DNA of 64,000 bases from Rhizobium esperanzae (GTDB lineage Bacteria > Pseudomonadota > Alphaproteobacteria > Rhizobiales > Rhizobiaceae). The position numbers and the translations under genes were made by a program. The number at the start of each line of letters is the position of its first letter. The first letter of the stretch is position 1. The stretch spans positions 62,001 to 126,000 of the forward strand of contig NZ_MXPU01000019.1 of assembly GCF_002204185.1 (NCBI RefSeq), given 5' to 3'. Below the pieces are notes generated by a model, which was not told where the DNA came from, searched no databases, and was given only the letters and a program-made list of their open reading frames with translations. This document shows positions 25,462 to 34,487 of this stretch, in pieces.

Positions 25462-26298
25462 TCATTCCGCAGGGTGCGGCATCACCGGATGGTGACCATC
25501 CAGCGGCGGCCGTTGCCACCAGCCAGTCAGATAGTTCATCAGCGGGAAATAAGCGCCATAAGGGAGCAGACGTGCCAGCTTCAACATCGTGGTGAAGCGT
25601 CTGGGGAAAGCGATCTCGAAAGCCGGCGATTTCAGCCCGGCGGCAATCTGGCGGGCAGCCTCTTGGGACGACACCAGCGCCGCTGGCATAGGAAAGGCGC
25701 TCTTGCCCACCGTCGGCGTGTCAACGAAGCCCGGGCTGATAAGCTGAATGCGGATGCCCATCTTGTCGAGATCGAATTTCAGGCTTTCGGCCATGTTGAT
25801 CAACGCCGCCTTGGTGGCGCCATAAGCAGCCCCCGTCGGCAGGCCGCCATAGGCGGTGACGGAAGAGACGATGGCGATCTGTCCCTGCCCTTTCGCCTTC
25901 ATATGGCGGATCGCCGGCACGAGACAGTTGACGACGCCGGAAAGATTGACGGCAAAGCTGTTTTCGAAATCGGCGCGGTTCAGGTCTTCGGCATGAACCG
26001 GCAGATAGATGCCGGCATTGAGGATCGCCATGGCGAGCGTGCCATGCTCATATTCAATGGAGGCCAGGACATGTTCCATGTCCTCGGCATCGGTGACGTC
26101 ACCGTCGAGGACGATAATATTACCGGAAAGGCCGCTGGCTTCGGCCTGCAACTCGACCAGCTTTTCGTGGCTTCTGGCGGTGACGGCGACCTTGTATCCT
26201 TCGCCGGCAAGCTTCAGCGCAAGCGCCCGGCCGATACCCGAGCTCGCTCCTGAGATCCAGACGATTCCATGTTCGGGGCGGGCGATGAAATCACTCAT
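25462..26298 (-). CDS. Short-chain dehydrogenase/reductase (SDR)
   Basis: This 278-residue classical SDR has the cofactor motif ISGASSGIGRALALKLAGEG, the NAG motif MAILNAGIYL, and the catalytic AIVSSVTAYGGLPTGAAYGA with Tyr-x3-Lys (YGATK). The C-terminal third, with hydrophobic FTTMLKLARLLPYGAYFPL, is longer than the minimal SDR fold and may bind a lipid or membrane. Substrate unknown. It lies about 100 bases downstream of the ChrR-like gene on the same strand, perhaps in one transcript. Confidence 0.88.
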   Translation of the reverse strand: MSDFIARPEHGIVWISGASSGIGRALALKLAGEGYKVAVTARSHEKLVELQAEASGLSGNIIVLDGDVTDAEDMEHVLASIEYEHGTLAMAILNAGIYLPVHAEDLNRADFENSFAVNLSGVVNCLVPAIRHMKAKGQGQIAIVSSVTAYGGLPTGAAYGATKAALINMAESLKFDLDKMGIRIQLISPGFVDTPTVGKSAFPMPAALVSSQEAARQIAAGLKSPAFEIAFPRRFTTMLKLARLLPYGAYFPLMNYLTGWWQRPPLDGHHPVMPHPAE

Positions 26299-26397
26299 GA
26301 CATGCTCCTCCGGCTCAGCCTGACCAGCACGAAAACAGGTCCGGAAGTTCTTTGCGCCTCCCGGATTTATGGCTCTATCACACCATTGTGGCTGCTT

Positions 26398-27042
26398 TCA
26401 GCCGATCAGGTCGCCGATCATCTGACGAAAGGACCCGGTCAGCCGGATCGGTCCGTCCGAAACAGCCAAGGCAATGCAAGGCCTGTCCTTTTCGGCAACC
26501 GGCCGGTGCTCGACAGTTTCGTCGGCAATCGAGAGGTCGCCGGGGCCGAAATGGCCGCGCGCATCGTTGAAAGCCCCGTCGAGAACGAGGATCAGCTCCA
26601 CGCCTTTATGAGTGTGCGCCGGCAAAGCGCGACCAGGGCGGATCCACATCAGACGGACCTCGCAGCCGTCCATGTCGAGCGAATATTCCTTAAATCCGGG
26701 CAGCCGCCTGCGCCAGGGGACATCCTCGACCTCGAAGCCGACAAGAGCGCGCAATGCCCGGGGGAACAGAGCAGTTTCGGGTCGCCTGACGGCCTGCGGC
26801 TCAGAATCGGGAGACGTGGAGGAGAAGATTGCCGCAAGGCGCTGCTTGCGGTCGGCAATGGCGGCTACCGACGTGTTTTCCAGCGCTTCTCCGGCCAGCA
26901 GCTCTAGGGCATTCACCAGGCTGCGATTGTCCAGCTTCATTTCCAGATGGGAGCGTATGAGCACGCGAGCCGGCTCGGGCAGGGAGCCGGCGACATAGTG
27001 CGCCATCAATGCGTCAATCGTGTCGATCTGCTCGTGAACCAT
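26398..27042 (-). CDS. ChrR-like cupin anti-sigma factor, zinc Cys pair missing
   Basis: This 214-residue protein has the two-part ChrR layout. The N-terminal anti-sigma-like segment is MAHYVAGSLPEPARVLIRSH; the C-terminal cupin includes RPGRALPAHTHKGVELILVL and HFGPGDLSIADETVEHRPVA. In ChrR the second His is followed by LxxCPxCR, giving the zinc site that holds the sigma factor. Here the two Cys positions are Lys and Asn (HLEMKLDNRS), so zinc binding in that domain is probably lost. No ECF sigma gene is adjacent. The start at 27042 (MVHEQIDTID) is chosen by analogy with the family; the frame is open to 27126. Confidence 0.72.
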   Translation of the reverse strand: MVHEQIDTIDALMAHYVAGSLPEPARVLIRSHLEMKLDNRSLVNALELLAGEALENTSVAAIADRKQRLAAIFSSTSPDSEPQAVRRPETALFPRALRALVGFEVEDVPWRRRLPGFKEYSLDMDGCEVRLMWIRPGRALPAHTHKGVELILVLDGAFNDARGHFGPGDLSIADETVEHRPVAEKDRPCIALAVSDGPIRLTGSFRQMIGDLIG

Positions 27043-27282
27043 GTCGGTTTTCGGCCACGCCCCACTGCCCGTGTTCCGTTGTGGCTTTGTCATCATCCGT
27101 ACGGGGAAAGTCAATCTCCGGATCACCGCGGCACGGTGGGATCGCGGTCGCGCGCCATTTCGGGCAAGGAAAGCGAAATTTTATCGTGACCGCCAGGGGC
27201 ATGGAATAGCATTTCTTGCCAATACAGCCTTGTGAAGGGAAAAGACCGTTCCTAAAGTAAGAGTTCGAAAGAGGCAGATTCC

Positions 27283-28320
27283 ATGACCTTCCATCCCTCC
27301 GTCCTCGAAGCCATCGGCAATACGCCCCTGATCAAACTCAAGGGCGCCTCGGCGGCAACCGGCTGCACCATTCTCGGCAAGGCGGAGTTCCTGAACCCCG
27401 GCCAGTCGGTCAAGGACCGTGCCGCGCTCTACATCATCCGCGACGCAGAGCGGAAGGGGCTGCTTCGGCCCGGCGGCGTCATCGTCGAAGGCACGGCCGG
27501 CAATACCGGCATCGGGCTGACGCTGGTCGCCAAGGCGCTCGGCTACCGCACCGTCATCGTCATCCCGGAAACGCAGAGCCAGGAAAAGAAGGACGCGCTG
27601 AAACTGCTCGGCGCCGAACTCGTCGAAGTGCCGGCCGTTCCCTACAAGAACCCGAACAACTATGTGAAAGTGTCCGGGCGTCTCGCCGAACAAATGGCGA
27701 GGAACGAACCGAACGGGGCGATCTGGGCAAACCAGTTCGACAACGTCGCCAACCGCCAGGCGCATATCGAAACGACCGCCCCGGAAATCTGGAAAGACAC
27801 CGATGGCAAGGTCGACGGCTTTATCTGCTCCGTCGGCTCCGGCGGCACGCTGGCGGGTGTGGCGGCCGGCCTGAAGGCTTTCAAGGCCGATATCAAGATC
27901 GGCATTGCCGATCCCGATGGCGCCGCGCTCTATGAGTTCTATCAGAACGGCACGCTGAAATCCGAAGGATCCTCGATCACCGAAGGCATCGGCCAGGGCC
28001 GCATCACTGCGAATCTCGAGGGTTTTACGCCCGATTATGCCTATCGGATTTCCGATGCCGAAGCGCTTCCCTATCTCTTCGACCTCGTGGAAAACGAGGG
28101 CCTGTGCCTCGGCGGCTCGACAGCGATCAACATCGCCGGCGCGGTCAATCTCGCCCGCGATATCGGGCCCGGTCACACAGTGGTGACAGTCCTCTGCGAC
28201 TATGGCAACCGCTACCAGTCGAAGCTCTTCAATCCGGATTTCCTGAAGTCGAAAGGACTGCCCGTTCCGGCCTGGATGACTGGTTCGTCCGACATACACG
28301 TTCCCTACGAGCCCGTGTGA
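27283..28320 (+). CDS. cysK: Cysteine synthase A
   Basis: This 345-residue PLP enzyme makes cysteine from O-acetylserine and sulfide. The PLP lysine lies in PGQSVKDRAALYIIRDAERK. The cofactor-phosphate loop is EGTAGNTGIGLTLV (canonical TSGNTG varies here as TAGNTG), and the glycine-rich phosphate site is CSVGSGGTLAGVAAGLKAF. Length is slightly above typical CysK (about 310-325) because of a C-terminal extension (LPVPAWMTGSSDIHVPYEPV). It is the first gene of cysK-alaX-sseA-GNAT, all on one strand with 6- to 15-base gaps. Confidence 0.93.
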   Translation: MTFHPSVLEAIGNTPLIKLKGASAATGCTILGKAEFLNPGQSVKDRAALYIIRDAERKGLLRPGGVIVEGTAGNTGIGLTLVAKALGYRTVIVIPETQSQEKKDALKLLGAELVEVPAVPYKNPNNYVKVSGRLAEQMARNEPNGAIWANQFDNVANRQAHIETTAPEIWKDTDGKVDGFICSVGSGGTLAGVAAGLKAFKADIKIGIADPDGAALYEFYQNGTLKSEGSSITEGIGQGRITANLEGFTPDYAYRISDAEALPYLFDLVENEGLCLGGSTAINIAGAVNLARDIGPGHTVVTVLCDYGNRYQSKLFNPDFLKSKGLPVPAWMTGSSDIHVPYEPV

Positions 28321-28326
28321 GACGTC

Positions 28327-29064
28327 ATGCCCGTCAATGCCCTCTATCGCGACGACTTCTATCTCTCGACATGCGAGGCGGTCGTCACCGCCGTTCACGA
28401 CGACGGGGGCATCGAGCTCAACCAGACCTGCTTTTATGCCACATCGGGTGGCCAGCCCGGAGACACCGGCCAGTTTGAACGCGCCGATGGTGCCAAGATC
28501 ATACTCGGCCAGACGAAACACGGCATCAGCAAGGATGTCATCATCCACGTGCCGCTCGAAAACGAGCCACGGCCGGAGGTTGGCGAGACGCTGGTGCTGC
28601 ATGTCGACTGGCCGCGTCGCTATCGGCTGATGCGCATGCATACGGCCTGCCACCTGCTCTCGGTCATCTGCTCCTATCCGATCACCGGAGCCGCGGTCGG
28701 CGAGGAGGAAAGCCGCGTCGACTTCGACATGAGCGAGACGATCGACAAGGACGAGGTCACGGCAAAGCTGATGGAACTGGTCGGCCAGAACCACCCGGTC
28801 TATCTGCAATGGATCACCGACGACGATCTGGCGGCCAACCCAGACATCGTCAAGTCGAAGAACGTGCGCCCGCCGGTGGGGCTCGGTCGGGTCAGTCTCG
28901 TCTGTATCGGCGAGAACTCCTCGATTGACAGCCAGCCCTGCGGCGGCACACATGTCTCGGAGACGCAGGAAGTCGGTCAGATCCACATCGCCAAGATCGA
29001 AAAGAAGGGCAAGGAGAATCGGCGCTTCCGCATCCGCTTTGGCACGCCCGGCGTAGAAGCCTGA
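28327..29064 (+). CDS. Alanyl-tRNA editing protein (AlaX type)
   Basis: This 245-residue protein matches the stand-alone editing domain of alanyl-tRNA synthetase, which hydrolyses mischarged Ser- or Gly-tRNA(Ala). Zinc ligands are visible as HTACHLL (HxxxH) near residue 105 and QPCGGTHVSE (CxxxH) near residue 205. The N-terminal NQTCFYATSGGQPGDTGQF is the usual AlaX-II beta-barrel segment. It starts six bases after cysK. Coupling with cysteine synthesis may reflect serine availability, since Ser is the misacylated substrate; that is inference. Confidence 0.9.
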   Translation: MPVNALYRDDFYLSTCEAVVTAVHDDGGIELNQTCFYATSGGQPGDTGQFERADGAKIILGQTKHGISKDVIIHVPLENEPRPEVGETLVLHVDWPRRYRLMRMHTACHLLSVICSYPITGAAVGEEESRVDFDMSETIDKDEVTAKLMELVGQNHPVYLQWITDDDLAANPDIVKSKNVRPPVGLGRVSLVCIGENSSIDSQPCGGTHVSETQEVGQIHIAKIEKKGKENRRFRIRFGTPGVEA

Positions 29065-29079
29065 TAAGGGGAGACCATA

Positions 29080-29949
29080 ATGACTGAGAGCAAGAGCCGT
29101 TTCGTCGTCTCGGCCGAATGGCTGCAGGCCGAGCTCGGCAAGCCGGATCTGCGCGTGCTGGACGCCTCCTTCTACCTGCCGGCGCAGAAGCGTAACGCCG
29201 ATGCCGAATATGCGGCCGGCCATATTCCCGGGGCCATCCGCTTCGATCAGGACAAGATCGCCGACCACTCGACGGCGCTGCCCCACACGATCCCCTCGCC
29301 CGATTACTTCGCCGCCGAAGTCGGCAAGCTCGGCATCAGCGAGAACGATCGCATCGTCGTCTATGACGGTATCGGCCTGTTTGCCTCGCCCCGCGTCTGG
29401 TGGCTGTTCCGGGTGATGGGGGCAAAGAACGTCTTCGTCCTCGACGGCGGTCTCGATGGCTGGAAGGCCGAGGGCCGTCCGCTCGAAACAGCGGCTGCCA
29501 CCAATGCGCCGGCGACTTTCACGCCAAACTTTGACGAGAGCCGCGTCGTGATGCTGGATACCATGCGCGACATCGTCTCGAGCGGCGCGATGCAAATCGC
29601 CGATGCCCGCAGCGCCGGCCGCTTCGCCGCCACCGAACCCGAGCCGCGTGCCGGCATGCGCTCCGGCCATATGCCGGGCGCCCGAAGCCTGCCCTCCGGC
29701 GTCTTCGCCAACCAGGGTCGGTTCAAATCGCTGCCCGAACTCAGGCAGACGATCGAAGCTGCCGGGATCGATCTCTCCAAGCCGGTCGTCACCTCCTGCG
29801 GTTCGGGAATTACGGCCGCAATCATCACGCTGGCGCTGGAATCCCTCGGCCATCACGACAACAAGCTTTATGATGGTTCATGGAGCGAATGGGGCAGCCG
29901 TGACGATACGCCTGTCGTCACCGGTCCGCCGACGCCGGTCAAAGCCTGA
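29080..29949 (+). CDS. sseA: 3-mercaptopyruvate sulfurtransferase
   Basis: This 289-residue enzyme has two rhodanese domains. It transfers sulfur from 3-mercaptopyruvate to thiol or cyanide acceptors. The first, inactive domain holds DASFYLPAQKRNADAEYAAG and VVYDGIGLFASPRVWWLFRV. The second carries the active-site loop TSCGSGITAAI with Cys near residue 240. Six-residue loop composition CGSGIT is typical of mercaptopyruvate rather than thiosulfate specificity. It follows alaX after 15 bases; the operon links cysteine synthesis with its degradation or sulfur trafficking. Confidence 0.92.
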   Translation: MTESKSRFVVSAEWLQAELGKPDLRVLDASFYLPAQKRNADAEYAAGHIPGAIRFDQDKIADHSTALPHTIPSPDYFAAEVGKLGISENDRIVVYDGIGLFASPRVWWLFRVMGAKNVFVLDGGLDGWKAEGRPLETAAATNAPATFTPNFDESRVVMLDTMRDIVSSGAMQIADARSAGRFAATEPEPRAGMRSGHMPGARSLPSGVFANQGRFKSLPELRQTIEAAGIDLSKPVVTSCGSGITAAIITLALESLGHHDNKLYDGSWSEWGSRDDTPVVTGPPTPVKA

Positions 29950-29954
29950 CCGCC

Positions 29955-30515
29955 ATGGGAAAGACGCCCGCTTCGCTCAAAACCCATATCACCCGCCTTG
30001 AAATGACGGCGGCGCCGAAGGCCAGCATGCCGGTGCCGGTCAATATCCAGACGGCGATCATGCGTGCGCCAGGCATACCACTGCCCTTCTACCGCTATCT
30101 CTACCGACAGGTGGGCGCGCGCTGGCAATGGGTGGACCGGCTGCGCATGAGCGACGAGCAGCTGACCGAAACGCTGAACGACAAGCGCAACAATATCAGC
30201 GTCCTCTACGTGAACGGCGCACCGGCCGGCTTCTACGAGTATTTCTGCGAGGACGAGGATACGATCGAACTCAGCCATTTCGGCCTGATCGAACATGCCC
30301 TCGGGCTCGGCATCGGCAAATGGTTTCTGCTGCAGGCACTCTATGCCATCTGGGCGCTCGATCCGAAGCGCGTCACCACGACAACCAATAATCTCGACCA
30401 TCCGCGCGCGTTGCAGCTCTATCAGATGTACGGCTTCTCCCCTGTGTCCACAGGCACCGGCATTGTGCGGCCGTTGAGTGACAAGGAGCTCCTGGAGCTT
30501 GCGCGGAAAAGCTGA
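29955..30515 (+). CDS. GNAT-family N-acetyltransferase
   Basis: This 186-residue acetyltransferase has the acetyl-CoA region HFGLIEHALGLGIGKWFLLQ, matching motif A (Q/RxxGxG/A as LGLGIGKWF). Motif B is the TTTTNNLDHPRALQLYQMYG stretch, a pattern seen in GNATs acting on amino acids or peptides. The start at 29955 lies five bases after the sseA stop codon. Its substrate is unknown; the operon context would allow a cysteine- or serine-related substrate. It is the last gene of the cysK run. Confidence 0.85.
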   Translation: MGKTPASLKTHITRLEMTAAPKASMPVPVNIQTAIMRAPGIPLPFYRYLYRQVGARWQWVDRLRMSDEQLTETLNDKRNNISVLYVNGAPAGFYEYFCEDEDTIELSHFGLIEHALGLGIGKWFLLQALYAIWALDPKRVTTTTNNLDHPRALQLYQMYGFSPVSTGTGIVRPLSDKELLELARKS

Positions 30516-30536
30516 CGGTTGTTGCCGACGTGGTCA

Positions 30537-30557
30537 TGCTGACAGTGGCTGTCAGCA
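30537..30557 (+). terminator. Hairpin after the cysK operon
   Basis: TGCTGACA / TGTCAGCA, an 8-bp perfect stem with a 5-base loop, 22 bases past the GNAT stop. The U-tract is absent, so it is a weak terminator call. Confidence 0.4.
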
Positions 30558-30675
30558 GCGGTGTGGATAATCAGGAAGCCGCCGGTGTCTGAGCCGGTCA
30601 GCATCTCACCGAAAGCCGCGCTATGCTGGTGCTAGCTGGGCTTCAATCCATATGCGATCGGAACAGGATCCCGAG

Positions 30676-31851
30676 ATGAAGCCGCACCACCGCATCTTCT
30701 TCATCCAGTTTGCAGTCGCCCTTTCCGTGGGCGCCTTTCTTTCGCGTCTGCCTGATCTTCAGCACAAGTTCGGCCTCACCGAGGGCGAGCTCGGACTTTC
30801 GCTCGCGGTCATGTCATTGGGAGTTCTCTGCGGGTTGACGTTTTCGGTGAGGATCATCGAGAGGCTCGGCGCCCGCAACACAGCCTTCGTCACAGTGTTC
30901 GGTGCATCCCTGTTTTTATCGATGATCTCCTGGATGCCTTCAGCTCTCCCGGCAATGCCATTGTTCTTCATCGCCGGTCTTTTCACCGGCGCATTCGAGA
31001 TCAACGCCAATATTGAAACCGACCGTCACGAGGCGCTGCTTGGAAACCGCATCATGAGCCGAGCACACGGCATGTGGAGCCTCGGCTTCTGCATGACTGC
31101 CCTTGTCGCCGCCGGCATGCGCCAGGCCGCCATCTCTATCGAACTGCACACCTTCCTCGTCCTCCTGACCGTCCTCATTTCAGGCTCGATCGTTTTCTCG
31201 AAGATCGAGACCGCACCCCCGCGGCAGGACGCACACTCCGGAGAGATCCCCCTCATCGCCTTTCCCACAATCGGGCTGTTGCCCCTTTGCCTGATAGGCG
31301 CGGCGCCGCTTTTGGCTGAAGGCGCGAGCGTCGATTGGTCAGCGATCTATATGCGTGACGTCTTTGCGGCCGAACCCTTCGTCGGCGGCCTCAGCGTGAC
31401 GATATTCTCCCTGTGCATCGCCATCGGACGGCTTGCAATGGACCCTGTGATCGACCGCTTCAATCCACACCCGGTCGCAATAGTCCTTCTCGCAATCGTC
31501 GTCGCCGGACTTCTTATGGTCGCAACGGCGGCACACCCCGTCATAGCGCTCGTAGGCTTCGGCGTCACCGGTATCGGCTGCTCGTCGGTCTATCCGCTTG
31601 CCATCTCGGCTGCTGCCCGCCGTACGGACCGACCGGCTCCGGTCAACGTCGCAGCACTTGGACAGACGATCTTCCTCGTGTTTTTTGCCGGCCCGCCCCT
31701 GCTTGGTTTTATTGCCGAATATGTCGGCATCCGCTTTTCCTATTGGGCGGTGGTCCCCGTCATCGTCACCGCGCTTTTGATCACCAGGGCGCTTGCCGCT
31801 GCTCCTATGCCGGCCATAGGAGAGCAGCAACCTGTGCAGTCCCAAGTCTGA
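30676..31851 (+). CDS. MFS transporter (YbjJ-like)
   Basis: This 391-residue, roughly 12-helix major facilitator has ALSVGAFLSRLPDLQHKFGL at helix 1, FSVRIIERLGARN in the 2-3 loop, and SRAHGMWSLGFCMTALVAA mid-protein. The later VDWSAIYMRDVFAAEPFVGG and GCSSVYPLAISAAARR are common to the YbjJ-type group, for which no substrate is established. I prefer the ATG at 30676 with AGGAT upstream over the ATG at 30652. It is monocistronic. Confidence 0.85.
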   Translation: MKPHHRIFFIQFAVALSVGAFLSRLPDLQHKFGLTEGELGLSLAVMSLGVLCGLTFSVRIIERLGARNTAFVTVFGASLFLSMISWMPSALPAMPLFFIAGLFTGAFEINANIETDRHEALLGNRIMSRAHGMWSLGFCMTALVAAGMRQAAISIELHTFLVLLTVLISGSIVFSKIETAPPRQDAHSGEIPLIAFPTIGLLPLCLIGAAPLLAEGASVDWSAIYMRDVFAAEPFVGGLSVTIFSLCIAIGRLAMDPVIDRFNPHPVAIVLLAIVVAGLLMVATAAHPVIALVGFGVTGIGCSSVYPLAISAAARRTDRPAPVNVAALGQTIFLVFFAGPPLLGFIAEYVGIRFSYWAVVPVIVTALLITRALAAAPMPAIGEQQPVQSQV

Positions 31852-32152
31852 CGTGGCTGGCTTCAGCGTGGAGATGGGTCGCGCAAACAGAAACAGCTAA
31901 CGCTGCGTAGGCTGCCTGGGCGGCGTGGATCATTGCGGCGCTCGAAGTCGAGCATACGACTCGACTGCTCCTTCAGTTCCGCCACTTCCCGGCGCAAAGC
32001 CCTGAGTTCTTTCAATCGGTGTTCTGCTGCGCCGGCAGCGCCAGATCGACTTCGGCCACGGCATTCTCCTTTCACGGCTGCAGGTCGCAAGAAACGGGTG
32101 GCATATGCGATGATGCGGGTGCATTTCATGGCAATCACAAAGGAGATTTGCC

Positions 32153-32662
32153 ATGATCGCCATTCGTTTTGTCCCCATACCGACCACCGATGCCGAAGCG
32201 CTCTGGAATGGTGGCCGCGACGCCTATGACAACCCGCCCGAGACGATGATATCGGACGGTGACGGCAACCCTTGCCGCCATTGCCTGCAGAACATCGAAG
32301 AGGGCGAGGAAATGCTGGTTTTCTCCTACCGGCCCTTCCCGGAGCTGCAGCCCTATGCCGAAACCGGGCCGATTTTCCTCCACAAACGGCCCTGCCGGCG
32401 TTACGCCGCGGAAGAGATCCAGCCGCCGATGCTGACGATGAGCCCGGACTTCATCGTTCGCGGCTACAGCGCCAATGATCGCATCGTCTACGGCACCGGC
32501 GCGGTGACCGATATCGCCGATATTCCGGCTTATGCCGAGACATTGCTGGCGCGGCCTGACATCGCCTACGTGCATGTGCGCTCGGCACGCAACAACTGCT
32601 ATCAATGCCGGATCGACAAGATAGAGGCGCCGGCCCTTGCGGAGACCGGCGCCTATGGTTGA
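32153..32662 (+). CDS. DUF1203 family protein
   Basis: This 169-residue soluble protein matches DUF1203. CRHCLQNIEEGEEMLVFSYR has a CxxC pair, followed by PFPELQPYAETGPIFLHKRP, then ARNNCYQCRIDKIEAP with a second CxxC near the end. The two pairs could bind a metal. AAAGGAGATTTGCC precedes the ATG. It is convergent with ald, and an 8-bp GC-rich hairpin (32626-32653) at its 3' end may terminate both genes. Function unknown. Confidence 0.85.
   Translation: MIAIRFVPIPTTDAEALWNGGRDAYDNPPETMISDGDGNPCRHCLQNIEEGEEMLVFSYRPFPELQPYAETGPIFLHKRPCRRYAAEEIQPPMLTMSPDFIVRGYSANDRIVYGTGAVTDIADIPAYAETLLARPDIAYVHVRSARNNCYQCRIDKIEAPALAETGAYG
32626..32653. terminator. GC hairpin between DUF1203 gene and ald
   Basis: GGCGCCGG / CCGGCGCC with a 12-base loop, inside the last codons of the DUF1203 gene and facing the end of ald. 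It could serve both convergent transcripts, though it has no clear U-tract. Confidence 0.4.
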
Positions 32663-32678
32663 CCTTGAGTCAGGCAGC

Positions 32679-33797
32679 CTACGCCACGTTGAGCACGCTC
32701 TCCGGCGCGAAGGCCTCGTAACCGAGCGCCTCGGCGACAGGCTTGTTAGTAATACGGCCCTTGTGCACGTTGAGGCCGTTCCTCAAGTGCTTGTCTTCGG
32801 TGATGGCGCGCAGGCCGCGGTCGGCAAGCGCAAGCCCGTGAACCAGCGTGGCGTTGTTCAGCGCATGCGCCGACGTGACCGGTACGGCGCCGGGCATGTT
32901 AGCGACGCAATAATGCACCACGCCCTCGACCTCATAAGTCGGATCGGAATGCGTCGTCGCATGCGAGGTTTCGAAGCAGCCGCCCTGGTCGATGGCGACG
33001 TCGACGATGACGGCGCCCTTCTTCATGCCGGACAGCATCTCGCGGGTGACGAGCTTCGGAGCGGCAGCACCCGGGATCAACACGGCGCCGATGATCAGAT
33101 CGGCCGAGAAGACCTCCTCCTCCAGCGCCTGGATGCTGGAATAACGGGTGTGAACACGGCCAGCGAAGATGTCGTCGAGCTGACGCAGGCGCGGCAGGGA
33201 TTTGTCGAGGATGCTGACATCGGCGCCAAGTCCGGCGGCCATTCTGGCGGCATGCAGGCCGACGACACCACCGCCGATGACCGCGACTTTGGCCGGCAGT
33301 ACGCCGGGCACGCCGCCAAGCAGGACACCGAGACCGCCGTTGGCCTTCTGCAGGGCTGTCGCTCCGGCCTGGATAGACAGGCGGCCGGCGACCTCGGACA
33401 TCGGCGCCAGCAGCGGCAGGCCGCCCCGCTCGTCGGTCACCGTCTCATAGGCAATTGCGGTGACGCCGGAGGCGAGAAGACCCTTGGTCTGATCGGGATC
33501 GGGCGCCAGATGCAGATAGGTGTAGAGCAGCTGACCGTCGCGAAGCTGCGCCCATTCGGAGGGCTGCGGCTCCTTGACTTTGACGATCATGTCACACTTT
33601 TCGAAAATATCCTTGGCGGAGGCGGCGATCTTCGCGCCAGCCGCGGCATAGGCGGCATCATCGGCACCGATGCCGGCGCCCGCCTTGGTTTCGACCCAGA
33701 CCTCGTGGCCATGCGCCACATATTCCCGCACCGAAGCAGGCGTTAGGCCGACGCGATATTCATGATTCTTGATTTCCTTCGGGCAACCGACACGCAT
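32679..33797 (-). CDS. ald: Alanine dehydrogenase
   Basis: This 372-residue NAD-dependent enzyme interconverts L-alanine with pyruvate and ammonium. The N-terminus MRVGCPKEIKNHEYRVGLTP contains the substrate-binding Arg and motif; MIVKVKEPQPSEWAQL follows. The Rossmann motif is KVAVIGGGVVGLHAARMAAG. The start at 33797 is fixed by AGGAGAG upstream and the family N-terminus; 19 further residues in the open frame are excluded. A divergent Lrp/AsnC regulator gene lies 157 bases away, the usual arrangement for alanine-induced ald. Confidence 0.95.
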   Translation of the reverse strand: MRVGCPKEIKNHEYRVGLTPASVREYVAHGHEVWVETKAGAGIGADDAAYAAAGAKIAASAKDIFEKCDMIVKVKEPQPSEWAQLRDGQLLYTYLHLAPDPDQTKGLLASGVTAIAYETVTDERGGLPLLAPMSEVAGRLSIQAGATALQKANGGLGVLLGGVPGVLPAKVAVIGGGVVGLHAARMAAGLGADVSILDKSLPRLRQLDDIFAGRVHTRYSSIQALEEEVFSADLIIGAVLIPGAAAPKLVTREMLSGMKKGAVIVDVAIDQGGCFETSHATTHSDPTYEVEGVVHYCVANMPGAVPVTSAHALNNATLVHGLALADRGLRAITEDKHLRNGLNVHKGRITNKPVAEALGYEAFAPESVLNVA

Positions 33798-33953
33798 CTC
33801 GCGTTCCTCTCCTTTTGTCTCCGCGGTCGCGGATCTCCTCTGCGACCGATCCAACCACCAAGGCTGCGAAATGTCCTTGCAAAGACGGTTTGCGCAGGCG
33901 CGATTTTTCGGTGATTATTGCGTCTCCAACTCCTATCTTCGAAGGTTCTTCGA

Positions 33954-34415
33954 ATGGCCGATCTTGACACCATCGATCTTGCGATTCTGAAGGTTTTGCA
34001 GGCCGATGCCCGCATCACCAATGCTGAGCTCGCCGAGAGGATCGGGCTTTCCCCTTCGGCCTGTTCGCGCCGGCTCGATATTCTTGAAAGAAGCGGCGTC
34101 ATCGACGGCTACCATGCGCGGCTTTCGCACAAGGCGCTCGACTACAAGATGATCGCCATCGTGCATATTTCACTCTCAGGCCAGTTCGCCAAGACGTTGG
34201 CGGAGTTCGAGTCGGCGGTGAAGCTCTGCCCCAACGTGCTCGTCTGCTACCTGATGTCGGGCGAATACGACTACATCCTCAGGGTTGCCGCCCGCGACCT
34301 CGAAGACTATGAGCGCATCCATCGCGACTGGCTGTCGGCCCTCCCCCATGTGGTCAAGATCAATTCGAGTTTCGCGCTCAGAGAAATCATCGACAGGCCG
34401 AATGTGGGGCTTTGA
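33954..34415 (+). CDS. Lrp/AsnC-family regulator of ald
   Basis: This 153-residue regulator has an N-terminal winged helix-turn-helix (DTIDLAILKVLQADARITNA, ELAERIGLSPSACSRRLDIL) and a C-terminal amino-acid-binding RAM domain (MIAIVHISLSGQF, MSGEYDYILRVAARDLEDYE). It is divergent from ald, so it probably activates ald in response to alanine, as AldR-type regulators do. A palindrome-like TTCGAAG-N4-TTCGAA sits just before and over the start codon (33938-33955) and could be an autoregulatory site. Confidence 0.88.
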   Translation: MADLDTIDLAILKVLQADARITNAELAERIGLSPSACSRRLDILERSGVIDGYHARLSHKALDYKMIAIVHISLSGQFAKTLAEFESAVKLCPNVLVCYLMSGEYDYILRVAARDLEDYERIHRDWLSALPHVVKINSSFALREIIDRPNVGL

Positions 34416-34487
34416 GGCCTTGCTTATTTTCCGAATGCCTGACCAGACTTTCGGCGCGCGCGGGCATCTCCCGCTTATTGGCATGTC

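Noticed and set aside
27181..29856. An 891-residue antisense frame over cysK-alaX-sseA
   Set aside because: It covers three confidently assigned + strand genes with clear catalytic motifs. The antisense protein has no family features.
31863..32138. Possible small minus-strand gene with a coiled-coil-like stretch (RLKELRALRREVAELKEQ)
   Set aside because: The helical stretch is plausible, but the start lies in unrelated sequence, no ribosome site is visible and a second frame covers the same bases. Too weak to list as a gene.
33938..33955. Lrp operator palindrome at the start of the Lrp-type gene
   Set aside because: TTCGAAG-N4-TTCGAA is symmetric but overlaps the start codon, and I could not match it to a second site near ald; noted only in the gene entry.
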